DNA from: RBG-13-66-14 sp964436465
Lineage (GTDB): Bacteria > RBG-13-66-14
Assembly (NCBI GenBank): GCA_964436465.1
Contig: CAYTCV010000006.1
Coordinates: 1-64,000, forward strand
DNA length: 64,000 bases
Direction of reading: 5' to 3'
Position numbers and translations under genes: made by a program
Part shown: piece by piece, positions 24,251 through 32,364 of the stretch
How positions within the stretch are numbered: position 1 is the first letter of the stretch
Layout of the letters: every line of letters begins with the position of its first letter
Notes under the pieces: model-generated
Told to the model about the DNA's origin: nothing
What the model saw: only the letters and a program-made list of their open reading frames with translations
Databases searched by the model: none

Positions 24251-25015
24251 GTGCCCCGTTTCGACACCCAGAACGAGAAGCCCGAAGTCCCGCGCTTCAC
24301 GCGGCTCCCGCGCCACGTGGCGATAATCATGGACGGCAACGGTCGCTGGGCCGCGGCCCGTGGCAAACCGCGCATCTTCGGCCACCGCCGCGGCATGGAG
24401 CGGGCCAAGGACATCACCCGCGCCTGCGGCGACCTGTTAATCGAGTCGCTCACCCTCTACGCCTTCAGCCTGGACAACTGGAAGCGGCCCCAGGTCGAGG
24501 TGAACGCCCTGATGCGCCTGTTGGTCAAGTACCTCAAAAGCGAGCTCGGCGAGATGATGTACTCCAACATCCGCTTCCGGGCCCTCGGCGAGCGGGGGAT
24601 GCTCCCCGAGTCGGTGCGGGAGGCCGTCCGCGAGGATGAGGAGCTGACGGCGAAGAACAGCGGTCTCAACCTCAACCTGGCGGTGAGCTACGGCGGCCGG
24701 AAGGAGATTCTGGGCGCGGTCAACCGGCTCCTGGAGGAGGAGCGGACGGGGACGCTTCCCGCCGGTCCCGTGGACGAGGGCGCCTTCTCCAAAATGCTCT
24801 ACACCGCGGGCCAGCCCGAGGTGGACCTGCTGATTCGGACCTCGGGCGAGCTGCGCGTGTCCGATTTCCTGCTCTGGCAAATCGCCTACGCCGAGCTTTA
24901 CCTCACCGGTGTCTTCTGGCCCGATTTTTCCCGGGAGGAACTCTACCGGGCTCTGCGGGACTACGAGGGGCGGGAACGGCGCTTCGGCGGCGTCGGCGGG
25001 GACGCCAAACGCTGA
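24251..25015 (+). CDS. uppS: Undecaprenyl diphosphate synthase (cis-prenyltransferase)
   Basis: 254 residues. It condenses isopentenyl diphosphate onto farnesyl diphosphate to build the C55 carrier for peptidoglycan and LPS. Visible motifs are HVAIIMDGNGRWAAARG (catalytic Asp and substrate loop), FGHRRGMERAKDI, LTLYAFSLDNWKRP, and LLIRTSGELRVSDFLLWQIA with YAELYLTGVFWPDF. In the last motif Asp replaces the usual Asn of RLSNFL. The start is the GTG at 24251. It leads the conserved uppS-cdsA-dxr-rseP order found in many bacteria; frr and bamA are not adjacent here. Confidence 0.95.
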   Translation: MPRFDTQNEKPEVPRFTRLPRHVAIIMDGNGRWAAARGKPRIFGHRRGMERAKDITRACGDLLIESLTLYAFSLDNWKRPQVEVNALMRLLVKYLKSELGEMMYSNIRFRALGERGMLPESVREAVREDEELTAKNSGLNLNLAVSYGGRKEILGAVNRLLEEERTGTLPAGPVDEGAFSKMLYTAGQPEVDLLIRTSGELRVSDFLLWQIAYAELYLTGVFWPDFSREELYRALRDYEGRERRFGGVGGDAKR

Positions 25016-25122
25016 TAGCGGGAAGAGCGGCGAGATAAACGCCGACCACCGACGGCCGACGTCTATTAACCCGGCGTGATGGGGTTTGCCGTAAATTTCA
25101 ATAACCTGCGCGGAACGCGGTG

Positions 25123-25965
25123 ATGGAAGAAAAAGCCTCTAATTTTCTCGTTCGAGCCCTGTCAGGCCTGGTCTGGGCCGGTCTTTTTCTCTTCTGCGCC
25201 TGGTACGGGGCCACCTGGCGCTGGGTCATCCTGATGGGCCTGTGCCTCATCGGCGGCGTCTATGAGATGCGAAACCTGACCCGGGAGAAGGGGAGGGGGG
25301 GCGACCCCTTCCTGAGCGGCCTCGGCGCCCTGGTCATCCTGGTCGGCGCCTGGTTCCGCGGGTTCGAGGGCCTGGCTTTCGGTTCTCTCGCCGCGGTGCT
25401 GGTCAACGCGCTCGCGATTTTGCGGCGCCGGTACGAAGGCTCGCTGGAAATCTTCGCCCGCAGCGTCCTCACCTCGTTCTACCTGGGACTGGGGACGGGG
25501 GCGGCGGTGCTCTTGGGGCAGGGAACCAAAGGGGGGCGGCTGCTGGTGGTCACCCTGGCCGCGCTTTGGCTGGCGGACACCGGGGCCTACGTAGTCGGCT
25601 CGCTTTTCGGCCGGCACCAGCTCACCCCGAATCTGTCACCCAAAAAGACCGTGGAGGGGCTCGTCGCCGGCATCCTTCTGGCAGCGGGCGGCGCCTGGAC
25701 CCTGGAAACATTCCTCCTGAACGCCGGCATCCGGGGGAGGTATATCCTCATCCTGGGTGTGGTGGTGGCGCTGGCGGGCCTTCTGGGCGACCTGGTCGTC
25801 TCGGCTCTCAAGCGCGACGCGGGGCTGAAGGACACGGGAAGCATCATCCCCGGCCACGGCGGCCTCCTGGACCGGCTGGACAGCTTCCTGCTGGCCATGC
25901 CCGCGGTCTGCCTCTACCTGACAATCCTCCACCATATCGGGCTCTGGAAGGGCACACTGGGTTGA
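25123..25965 (+). CDS. cdsA: Phosphatidate cytidylyltransferase
   Basis: 280 residues with about eight transmembrane helices. It makes CDP-diacylglycerol from phosphatidate and CTP in the cytoplasmic membrane. The C-terminal signature is intact: LTPNLSPKKTVEG, then GDLVVSALKRDAGLKDTGSI and IPGHGGLLDRLDS, with the metal-binding aspartates. The ATG at 25123 is preferred; a GTG directly before it (25120) is possible. A 104-base gap separates it from uppS, with no obvious terminator. Confidence 0.94.
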   Translation: MEEKASNFLVRALSGLVWAGLFLFCAWYGATWRWVILMGLCLIGGVYEMRNLTREKGRGGDPFLSGLGALVILVGAWFRGFEGLAFGSLAAVLVNALAILRRRYEGSLEIFARSVLTSFYLGLGTGAAVLLGQGTKGGRLLVVTLAALWLADTGAYVVGSLFGRHQLTPNLSPKKTVEGLVAGILLAAGGAWTLETFLLNAGIRGRYILILGVVVALAGLLGDLVVSALKRDAGLKDTGSIIPGHGGLLDRLDSFLLAMPAVCLYLTILHHIGLWKGTLG

Positions 25966-25971
25966 TTTTCC

Positions 25972-27126
25972 ATGCGTAAACGGACGCTCTCCATCCTCGG
26001 CTCGACCGGCTCCATCGGGCTCAAGACGCTCACCGTGGCTCGGTCCCTCGGGCTTCAGGTCGTCGGTCTGGGCGCCCTGGACGAGGTTGATGAGGTTTTC
26101 GCCCAAATCGAGGAATTCAAACCGCGCCTGGCCGTCCTTTTCGACGGGCCGGCCGCGGAAATCTTATCAAAGAAGGTCGCGGGGAGCGGAACCGAGGTTG
26201 CGTCCGGTCCCGAGGGCCTGATTAAACTTGCCCGAATGGACGGGGCGGACACCTTCGTCGCCGCCAGCTCCGGCTCCGTGGCCCTAGAGGCCACCCACGA
26301 GGCCGTCCGGTCCGGCAAGGACGTGGCCCTGGCCAATAAAGAGGTCCTGGTCGCCGCCGGCTCGCTCTTCGTCGAGGCCGTCAAAGAGCACGGCGTGGAG
26401 CTGCTCCCCATAGACTCGGAGCACTCGGCCATCTGGCAGTGCCTGGGAGACCGCGCAAAGGCGCGCCTTCCCCGGAGCCAGGTCGCCCGGCTCATCCTCA
26501 CCGCCTCGGGCGGCCCCTTTTTGAACCGAGCCGACCTGACGGACGTAACCCCCGAGGAGGCCCTCCGGCATCCCAACTGGAGCATGGGGGCCAAAATCAC
26601 CGTGGACTCGGCCACCCTCTTCAACAAGGGGCTGGAGCTCATCGAGGCCCACTGGCTTTTCGGAATAAATAATGTGGACGTGCTCGTCCACCCCCAGTCC
26701 GTGGTGCACAGCCTGGTGGAGTTCGCCGACGGCTCCGTTCTGGCCCAGCTCGGGCGTCCCGACATGCTCCTGCCCGTCCAGTACGCCCTGACCCACCCGG
26801 ACCGGGTCGCGGGCCCCGCGCCCAGGCTGGACCTGACACAGACGGACCGGCTGGATTTCTTCCCGGTCGATGAGGGCCGCTTCCCGGCGTTGGGACTGGC
26901 GCGGGAGGCGTTGAGGTCGGGCGGACTGGCGCCGGCGCATATCTCCGCCGCCGACGAGGTCGCCGTGGAGGCCTTCCTGGCGGGGAGAATCCGTTTCACG
27001 GACATCCCGCGCGTCCTGGAGCGCGTTCTGGACGAGCTGGGCGCGCCGGGGTACACGACCCTGGCCGAGGTCCGCTCCGCCCTGGACGCCGCGAAGGAAC
27101 GGGCGACCGCCATCGTGAATCGCTAA
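25972..27126 (+). CDS. dxr: 1-deoxy-D-xylulose 5-phosphate reductoisomerase
   Basis: 384 residues. It converts DXP to 2-C-methyl-D-erythritol 4-phosphate with NADPH, the first committed step of the MEP isoprenoid pathway. Motifs are SILGSTGSIGLKTL (NADPH), ALANKEVLVAAG, PIDSEHSAIWQCL (metal and substrate), LTASGGPF and HPNWSMGAKITVDSATLFNK with GLELIEAHWLF. VHPQSVVHSLVEFADGS follows. All expected catalytic residues appear present. It starts six bases after cdsA, so the two are cotranscribed, supplying isoprenoid units to uppS. Confidence 0.97.
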   Translation: MRKRTLSILGSTGSIGLKTLTVARSLGLQVVGLGALDEVDEVFAQIEEFKPRLAVLFDGPAAEILSKKVAGSGTEVASGPEGLIKLARMDGADTFVAASSGSVALEATHEAVRSGKDVALANKEVLVAAGSLFVEAVKEHGVELLPIDSEHSAIWQCLGDRAKARLPRSQVARLILTASGGPFLNRADLTDVTPEEALRHPNWSMGAKITVDSATLFNKGLELIEAHWLFGINNVDVLVHPQSVVHSLVEFADGSVLAQLGRPDMLLPVQYALTHPDRVAGPAPRLDLTQTDRLDFFPVDEGRFPALGLAREALRSGGLAPAHISAADEVAVEAFLAGRIRFTDIPRVLERVLDELGAPGYTTLAEVRSALDAAKERATAIVNR

Positions 27127-27132
27127 GGAACA

Positions 27133-28452
27133 TTGCAAGGCATTTTCTCCGACATCCTCGGGTTCGTAATCTCCTTCGGGCTGGTGGTGGCCGTCCACGA
27201 GTTGGGGCACCTCGTCGCCGCCAAAATTCTCGGCATCGGCGTCCAGCGCTTCTCCATCGGCATCGGCAAGCGCCTGTTCGGCATCCGGCGCGGCGAGACC
27301 GATTACTGCCTCTCCCTGGTACCCATAGGCGGTTACGTCCGCCTGGCGGGGGACACCGCCGAGAATCCCCTGTCCGCCGAGCCTTCCCACATCAACTCCA
27401 ACCCGGCCTGGAAGAGGATTATCGTCTACCTCTCGGGCCCGCTGGCCAACATCGTCCTGGCGCTCCTGATAAACTTCGCCGTCAACCTGGGCGGTTACGA
27501 CGAACTCCACCTCGAGCCGGTTATCGGGAAGGTCATCGAAGAGCTGCCCAAAGGCAAGCCCAGCCCCGCCTCGCGGGCCGGCCTCCTACCCGGAGACCTC
27601 GTCGTCTCCGTAGACGGTGAGCCCATTTCCGACTGGAGCGAGCTCAGCCGCCGCATCACACTACACACGGGAGACGAGCTGACCCTCGACGTCGAGCGGG
27701 ACGGCACGAAGCGGGAGTTCACCCTCACCCCGTGGGTGAATCCCGAGACCGGCTTCGCCCAGGTCGGGGTCCAGGTCCACCTCAAGCCGGTGGTCAGCGC
27801 CCTCTATCCCCCGGGGGAGGACCTGGGCTTTCGCGTCGGGGACAGGATTACCTCGCTGGCGGGCACCCCGGTGGCGAGCGCCGACGATTACGCGACACGG
27901 CTGGACGAGCTCAAGAAGATGGACAGCCCGCCCGCCGAGGTCACCGTCGCCTTCCAGCGCGGCGGGAAAAGCTTCGCCCTGGATGTCCCCCTCGACCATC
28001 TCGACGAACAGGCGTTCACCCTGGGCGGCGAGGTGCGACACATGGCCCCGGGTCTTTTCGGCGCCCTGGGCCAATCGGCGGACGAGACCTTCTCCTCGGC
28101 CCTCGAGTTCTACACCGTCCTCTATCTCCTCCTGGCCCAGCGCATCCCCGCCTCGGAAGCCATCGGAGGACCCATCGCCATCGCCTCCGTCTCGGGGAAG
28201 ATGGCCGAGGCGGGCCTCAGCGTGTTTCTGCGCTTCGTCGCCCTTCTGTCTATCATGCTGGGCATCATGAACACCCTGCCGGTTCCCATGCTGGACGGGG
28301 GCATGATTACCCTCCTGGTCGTGGAGGCGGTCCGCGGCCGGGCCTTGTCGTTGAAAGTGCGCCAGCGAATCCAGTACGTGGGCATCGTTCTGCTGGGCTT
28401 CCTTTTAATCTTCGCGCTCTACTCCGACCTGAAGCGCGTCTTCTTCGGATGA
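27133..28452 (+). CDS. rseP: Site-2 intramembrane metalloprotease (RseP family)
   Basis: 439 residues. The first helix has the zinc motif HELGH (VVAVHELGHLVAAKILGIGV). RFSIGIGKRLFGIRRGET and SLVPIGGYVRLAGD follow. Two PDZ-like segments are seen at about 135-185 (ASRAGLLPGDLVVSVDGEPI) and 215-265 (LGFRVGDRITSLAGTPVASA). A C-terminal MNTLPVPMLDGGMI is the family LDG motif with the third zinc ligand. Members cut membrane-bound anti-sigma factors or clear signal peptides. The start is a TTG at 27133 after AAGGA; no ATG fits. It ends the uppS-cdsA-dxr-rseP block. Confidence 0.94.
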   Translation: MQGIFSDILGFVISFGLVVAVHELGHLVAAKILGIGVQRFSIGIGKRLFGIRRGETDYCLSLVPIGGYVRLAGDTAENPLSAEPSHINSNPAWKRIIVYLSGPLANIVLALLINFAVNLGGYDELHLEPVIGKVIEELPKGKPSPASRAGLLPGDLVVSVDGEPISDWSELSRRITLHTGDELTLDVERDGTKREFTLTPWVNPETGFAQVGVQVHLKPVVSALYPPGEDLGFRVGDRITSLAGTPVASADDYATRLDELKKMDSPPAEVTVAFQRGGKSFALDVPLDHLDEQAFTLGGEVRHMAPGLFGALGQSADETFSSALEFYTVLYLLLAQRIPASEAIGGPIAIASVSGKMAEAGLSVFLRFVALLSIMLGIMNTLPVPMLDGGMITLLVVEAVRGRALSLKVRQRIQYVGIVLLGFLLIFALYSDLKRVFFG

Positions 28453-28459
28453 CGAAGCC

Positions 28460-28488
28460 TTGACAATGCGCCCCTCCGCTCATAAGCT
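28460..28488 (+). promoter_or_regulatory. Promoter before the exported protein at 28516
   Basis: TTGACA (28460-28465), 17-base spacer, TAAGCT (28483-28488). The -35 is perfect and the -10 weak. Confidence 0.5.
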
Positions 28489-28515
28489 ATTCACGCACCC
28501 GCCCGCGGAGTTTTC

Positions 28516-29199
28516 TTGAAGAACCGGCCGGTGTCCTTCTACCTCTTCCTCTTCACCGTGCTGCTCCTCGCGGGGCCGCAACTGGTTGGCGGAGCCTCGG
28601 ACGAGGCGCCCATCGTCGGCTGCACATTCCCCAACTTCGGCTGCGACGACCCCACCGGCCCCTCGGATACCGAAACCTCCACCTGCGTCCTGGCCTACGC
28701 CAGGCTGAACGAGCAGGACCTCAACCCGTCCGACCCGGTCCTGACGGTGGCCCCCGGTGAAGTCATCACCGGCACGGTCACCCTGGAAACCAACAACGCC
28801 GGTTCCTCCTCCAGCACGGCCCCCCTGGCCGCCACTCCCAGCTTCGGCGACCACAAAACGAGTTATTGGGAAATCACCATCAACATCCCCTCCGGAACGG
28901 AAACCTTCGACGCGGGCCTTAGCCTGACCGCCCCGGAGGATGAGGGGACCTACTTCATCTTCTTCGCCTGGTACTGGGAGAAAACCTCCGGGAACGTCAT
29001 GTCCCTCACCGACTGGCAGTACCCGGGGGGCGACGTGTGGAACGACGGCGTGGACATCGCCGACTGGGACAACTACCAGGCGCAGCAGGGAATAGACAAC
29101 GGCTGGGTGGAGACGAATTACCTGGACGAGTACGGCGAATACCAGGAGAACGTGGTCTTCCCGGCCACCGCCATCCGCCTGGTGGTCGAGGCGCGGTAG
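28516..29199 (+). CDS. Exported protein of unknown function
   Basis: 227 residues. The TTG at 28516 opens a signal peptide (MKNRPVSFYLFLFTVLLLAG). The mature protein begins with a Cys pair (IVGCTFPNFGCDDP), then a beta-rich part (VAPGEVITGTVTLETNNAGS; YWEITINIPSGTETFDAGLS) resembling an immunoglobulin-like or cohesin/dockerin-type module. An aromatic, acidic tail includes GDVWNDGVDIADWDNYQAQQ. The DGVDIADWDNY stretch is vaguely dockerin-like but lacks a duplicated pair, so I do not assign it. A clear promoter precedes it. Confidence 0.65.
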   Translation: MKNRPVSFYLFLFTVLLLAGPQLVGGASDEAPIVGCTFPNFGCDDPTGPSDTETSTCVLAYARLNEQDLNPSDPVLTVAPGEVITGTVTLETNNAGSSSSTAPLAATPSFGDHKTSYWEITINIPSGTETFDAGLSLTAPEDEGTYFIFFAWYWEKTSGNVMSLTDWQYPGGDVWNDGVDIADWDNYQAQQGIDNGWVETNYLDEYGEYQENVVFPATAIRLVVEAR

Positions 29200-29251
29200 A
29201 TTGCCCCTCGGAGCGAGGGCGAAACCGACGGCTTGAACCTGATACGTATAT

Positions 29252-29278
29252 AAAAGGGTCGCCCGTTGAGGGCGGCCC
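29252..29278 (-). terminator. Terminator between convergent genes
   Basis: GGGTCGCCC, GTTGA loop, GGGCGGCCC with one G-T wobble; four A on the plus side give a short T run for the minus-strand gene at 29302. Confidence 0.6.
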
Positions 29279-29301
29279 TGCATCATTCGGCAACTGCGCG
29301 G

Positions 29302-29796
29302 TCAGCGCTTTTCCGCCCCGCCCGGCGCGGTCCCTAAAAGCATTATCAGCAGTCGTTCAAGGGTGCCCCGGTCGACCTCGGTGATGTGGTCCTCCAACCA
29401 ATTCCCGTCGATGCACTGGATAAAGACGATGCAGCGGCCATCGAAGAGCGCCCCGGCCAGACGCCGAATACCGCATTTTTCGTCCTCGGTCAGCCGGTGG
29501 AGGTATCCCAGAAAGTTACCGATGGCGGAATCCGTCGCCCGGGTGAAACCTAAATTGAGATACCCCCGGGTTGGATATCCGACGACGACGCGCTCGAAGG
29601 CGGAACCGGCCCGTCCGATGGCCCGGGTGTACCCGTCCACGAGCTCGGCGTGCCCCCCGAACTCGGCGCAGAAATCCGCCAGGAGCGGATGCACCGCCCG
29701 GCGGAACGCCTCATCGTCCGGTTTATCCGGCAGAATCTCGTCGAGCTTGCGCTGTATAACCTCGACCCATCGAGTTATTACGCCGTCCTGTTCCAC
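29302..29796 (-). CDS. Hypothetical protein downstream of nitroreductase
   Basis: 164 residues from the GTG at 29796, which sits two bases past the nitroreductase stop (TGACGTG) with GGAGGG upstream. An alternative longer frame from an ATG at 29829 is less likely. The sequence (MEQDGVITRWVEVIQRKLDE; AVHPLLADFCAEFGGHAELV; TEDEKCGIRRLAGALFDGRC) is mainly helical and mildly acidic, with no signal peptide or membrane segment. I recognise no family. Tight coupling suggests it works with the nitroreductase, but no function can be given. Confidence 0.6.
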   Translation of the reverse strand: MEQDGVITRWVEVIQRKLDEILPDKPDDEAFRRAVHPLLADFCAEFGGHAELVDGYTRAIGRAGSAFERVVVGYPTRGYLNLGFTRATDSAIGNFLGYLHRLTEDEKCGIRRLAGALFDGRCIVFIQCIDGNWLEDHITEVDRGTLERLLIMLLGTAPGGAEKR

Positions 29797-29797
29797 G

Positions 29798-30370
29798 TCA
29801 GCCCTCCGGACTCCACGGCGTTTGTGCATCGCCGCGGAAGGCCGCCTTTCCGAGCTCCACCCGGCTGCGCTTCGCGGGCTCCCAATCCGCCGCGGGCCAG
29901 CCGAGGGCGATGAGCGCCAGCAGCTTCCAGTTCCCCGGCGCCCGGATGAGCTTCCGCAGCGGCCTTTCCCTGAACCAGCCGAGCCAGCAGCTACCAAGCC
30001 CGAGCTCCGTGGCCCGGAGGACGAGGTGCTCCCCGGCCATGCCGCAGTCCAGCAGGTGATAGGGGATGTCCTTGACGCCCTCGCCGAGGCGCGCGACGCC
30101 GAGCTTGCGTACCGCCGCCAGGACGACGAGGACCGGGGCATCCAAGGCCCAGCGGTTCGGCACCAGGCCGCCCAGGGCCTCGTCGCAAATCAGCTTTCGC
30201 CTCCGGGGCTCCGTGACGACGACGAAGCGCCAGGGCTGGGCGTTGCAGGCGCTGGGAGCCAGTTGCGCCGCCCGCAGGCACGCGGTCAAGTGCTCCTCCG
30301 GCACCGGACGGTCCGGGTCGAAGTCGCGGCATGAATGGCGGCGGCTGACGACCTCGTCGAACTCCATCAT
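29798..30370 (-). CDS. Nitroreductase-family flavoprotein
   Basis: 190 residues of the FMN-dependent nitroreductase fold. Markers are EVVSRRHSCRDFDPDRPVPE at the N terminus (FMN contacts), LRAAQLAPSACNAQPWRFVV (the typical xAPSxxNxQPW), then YHLLDCGMAGEHLVLRATEL and GLGSCWLGWF. A late LLALIALGWPA follows the family's GYP-like region. Substrates vary (nitro compounds, quinones, flavins, halotyrosines), so none is assigned. Two adjacent ATG codons (30370, 30367) can start it. The first is one base before the preceding gene's stop, so the genes are coupled. Confidence 0.88.
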   Translation of the reverse strand: MMEFDEVVSRRHSCRDFDPDRPVPEEHLTACLRAAQLAPSACNAQPWRFVVVTEPRRRKLICDEALGGLVPNRWALDAPVLVVLAAVRKLGVARLGEGVKDIPYHLLDCGMAGEHLVLRATELGLGSCWLGWFRERPLRKLIRAPGNWKLLALIALGWPAADWEPAKRSRVELGKAAFRGDAQTPWSPEG

Positions 30371-31099
30371 TCACATACTCCACACGGTCAACAGGGTGAA
30401 CAGGAAGAGGCCGAAGTAGATTATCGCGCCGAAGAGCGCCACCCGCGGATGCTTGCGGGCCAGGGTCAGGGCGTCGTAGAGCGGGTTGAACGCCGCGCCG
30501 AAGCGGTATACCTCGAAGGCCGCCTTCTTGAGCCCCGCGTAAACCACCTTGCCCCGCTCCATGTCCCCGGCCTCCAGAGCGGCCTTCATCTCGGCCAGGG
30601 TCTCCTTGAGCTTGCCCTTCACCGTTTCGGTCTTCTTGGCCGGCCGGGCGTCGCGCTTCTGGGCCTCGTCCAGGTGCCGCCGCAATTCTTCGAGATATTC
30701 CCCCTTCACCCGCGGCGTTAAAAGCTCGTCCATCAGTACGCGGGCCTGCACGTCCTCCAGGAGGTCCGCCACGGTCAGGCGCGTCAGCGGGACCTTGTAC
30801 TCCCGCCGGCAGGAATCGATGAGCTCCTCGACCACCTCGTAGCTCAGCGGCGCCCCGGCGATGAGCATCTCCGCCACCAGCTTGGCCGCGTGGCCGCCGG
30901 CCTTCTCCTCGGCCATCTCGTTGCGCATCTTCACCAGCCGCCCGAGGATGAACCAGGTCACCAGGACGAAGACCAGGATGACGCCCACGGTGACGATGAG
31001 GCGGACGAAGGGGTCCATGCCCGCCGCCTGCGCCCCGGGGGCCGGCAGGGCGGAGGAAGCGCCCGCCGCGCAGATTATCGCCAGAAAGAGCTTGCGCAC
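30371..31099 (-). CDS. Membrane protein of unknown function
   Basis: 242 residues. It begins with an Ala-rich signal or first helix (MRKLFLAIICAAGASSALPA) and a second helix at about 30-55 (VRLIVTVGVILVFVLVTWFI). A long charged helical region (EEVVEELIDSCRREYKVPLT; KTETVKGKLKETLAEMKAAL) leads to a third hydrophobic segment at the very C terminus (RVALFGAIIYFGLFLFTLLT). This could be a membrane-anchored coiled-coil protein. The start is the GTG at 31099 after GGGAGG. It lies between an ABC ATPase and the nitroreductase but is not an ABC permease. Confidence 0.7.
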   Translation of the reverse strand: MRKLFLAIICAAGASSALPAPGAQAAGMDPFVRLIVTVGVILVFVLVTWFILGRLVKMRNEMAEEKAGGHAAKLVAEMLIAGAPLSYEVVEELIDSCRREYKVPLTRLTVADLLEDVQARVLMDELLTPRVKGEYLEELRRHLDEAQKRDARPAKKTETVKGKLKETLAEMKAALEAGDMERGKVVYAGLKKAAFEVYRFGAAFNPLYDALTLARKHPRVALFGAIIYFGLFLFTLLTVWSM

Positions 31100-31132
31100 C
31101 TTTGACCTCCCGTGAGGGGGTGGGGCTTCCGT

Positions 31133-32236
31133 TCAGAGCCGTCGTCTCCGCCCCGCGTGCCGTCCGGCGGTCCGGGCCGTCGGTTCCGCCACGCGGGGGG
31201 AGTCGTCCATGCCGTCTTCGTAAATGTGCCGGACGATGCTCTCGATTTTCGGCTCGCTGATGGTCAGGTCGAGGACGGTCAGGCGGGCCAGGCAGGCGGC
31301 GATGACCTCCTTGGCCGTCGTCTCCTTCGGGTCGAAGCCCACCGACAGTCCGTTGTGCTCCCCCAGCCGCACCTCGAGGGCCTCGCGGGGGATGACGAGG
31401 GCGTCGGCCAATTCCGCGGCATCCAACGACGCCGGGCCGTCCGTATCCAGGTACACGACCCGTCGGCGGCCGAAGGTTTTCTTGAACTCCGCCAGCGGCC
31501 CGTCGTAGATGATTCTTCCCCGGTCGATGATGATGATGCGCTTCGCCAGCCGCTCGATGTCCGCCAGGTCGTGGGTGGTGAGCATGACGGTCGTTTTGCG
31601 CTCGGTGGCCACGTGGGACAGGAACTCCCGGATGCGCTGCTTCACCGATACATCGAGACCGATGGTGGGCTCGTCCAGGTACACGACCCGGGGATTGTGC
31701 AACAGGGTCCCGGCCAGCTCGCACCGCACCCGCTGGCCCAGGGAGAGCTTGCGCACCGGCAGGCGCAGCAGGTTCCCCAGCTCCAGCACCTCGACGAAGA
31801 AGTCCAGGTTCTTCCTGAACTCGTCGCGGGGGACCTCGTAGATTTTCTCCAGCAGCCGGTAGCTCTCCTGGACGGCGATGTCCCACCAGAGCTGGGAGCG
31901 CTGGCCGAACATGACGCCGATTTCCCGGGCGTTGGCCACGCGCTGGCGGTGGGGGTCCCGCCCGAGGACGCGGCAGGTTCCTTCCGTGGGGCGGATGATG
32001 CCGCAGAGCATCTTGATGGTGGTGGACTTGCCCGCGCCGTTGGGGCCGATGTATCCCAGGAGCTCTCCGGGCTGGACGGTGAATTCCACCCCGTCCACGG
32101 CCCGGACCTCTTCGTACTCGCGCTTGAAGAGGTTGACGATGGCGCCGCCTATTCCGGCCCGGCGCCGGAACACGCGGAAGACCTTGGTCAGCCCGCGGGC
32201 TTCGATGACCGGACCGTCGGTCGGCTGTTCGGGCAT
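31133..32236 (-). CDS. ABC transporter ATP-binding protein (COG4586 type)
   Basis: About 367 residues from the ATG at 32236. Walker A is at 64-72 (GPNGAGKST), the signature is KLSLGQRVR, and Walker B is VVYLDEPTIGLD with an H-loop in MLTTHDLADIERLAK. The insertion before Walker A (FKREYEEVRAVDGVEFTVQP) and the motif GVMFGQRSQLWWDIAVQESY are typical of the COG4586 ATPases. These usually pair with two COG4587/COG3694 permeases. No such permease lies on either side here, so partners must be elsewhere. The C-terminal 80 residues form an accessory domain. Substrate unknown. Confidence 0.9.
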   Translation of the reverse strand: MPEQPTDGPVIEARGLTKVFRVFRRRAGIGGAIVNLFKREYEEVRAVDGVEFTVQPGELLGYIGPNGAGKSTTIKMLCGIIRPTEGTCRVLGRDPHRQRVANAREIGVMFGQRSQLWWDIAVQESYRLLEKIYEVPRDEFRKNLDFFVEVLELGNLLRLPVRKLSLGQRVRCELAGTLLHNPRVVYLDEPTIGLDVSVKQRIREFLSHVATERKTTVMLTTHDLADIERLAKRIIIIDRGRIIYDGPLAEFKKTFGRRRVVYLDTDGPASLDAAELADALVIPREALEVRLGEHNGLSVGFDPKETTAKEVIAACLARLTVLDLTISEPKIESIVRHIYEDGMDDSPRVAEPTARTAGRHAGRRRRL

Positions 32237-32312
32237 AGGGAAAAACCTCGCCGCTCCCTCGATTGATGGTCCATTGTACCGCAAAGGGGCGGGCTAATCC
32301 AACACGACGAAC

Positions 32313-32334
32313 GGGAGGGTCGGGTGACCCTCCC
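32313..32334 (-). terminator. Hairpin after the five-gene cassette
   Basis: GGGAGGGTC and GACCCTCCC arms with a four-base loop, 30 bases past the stop of the 507-residue gene. No T tract, so termination strength is uncertain. Confidence 0.5.
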
Positions 32335-32364
32335 GCATCACATCAACAATCCGCCGCGGATACC

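Noticed and set aside
28516..29199. Dockerin domain at the C terminus
   Set aside because: DGVDIADWDNY resembles one calcium loop, but the second copy and spacing of a dockerin are absent.
29991..31886. 631-codon open frame on the minus strand covering nitroreductase, membrane protein and ABC ATPase genes
   Set aside because: Composition is Arg/Gly/Pro-rich with no motifs and it runs across three well supported genes in another frame. Long spurious frames are expected in this high-GC sequence.
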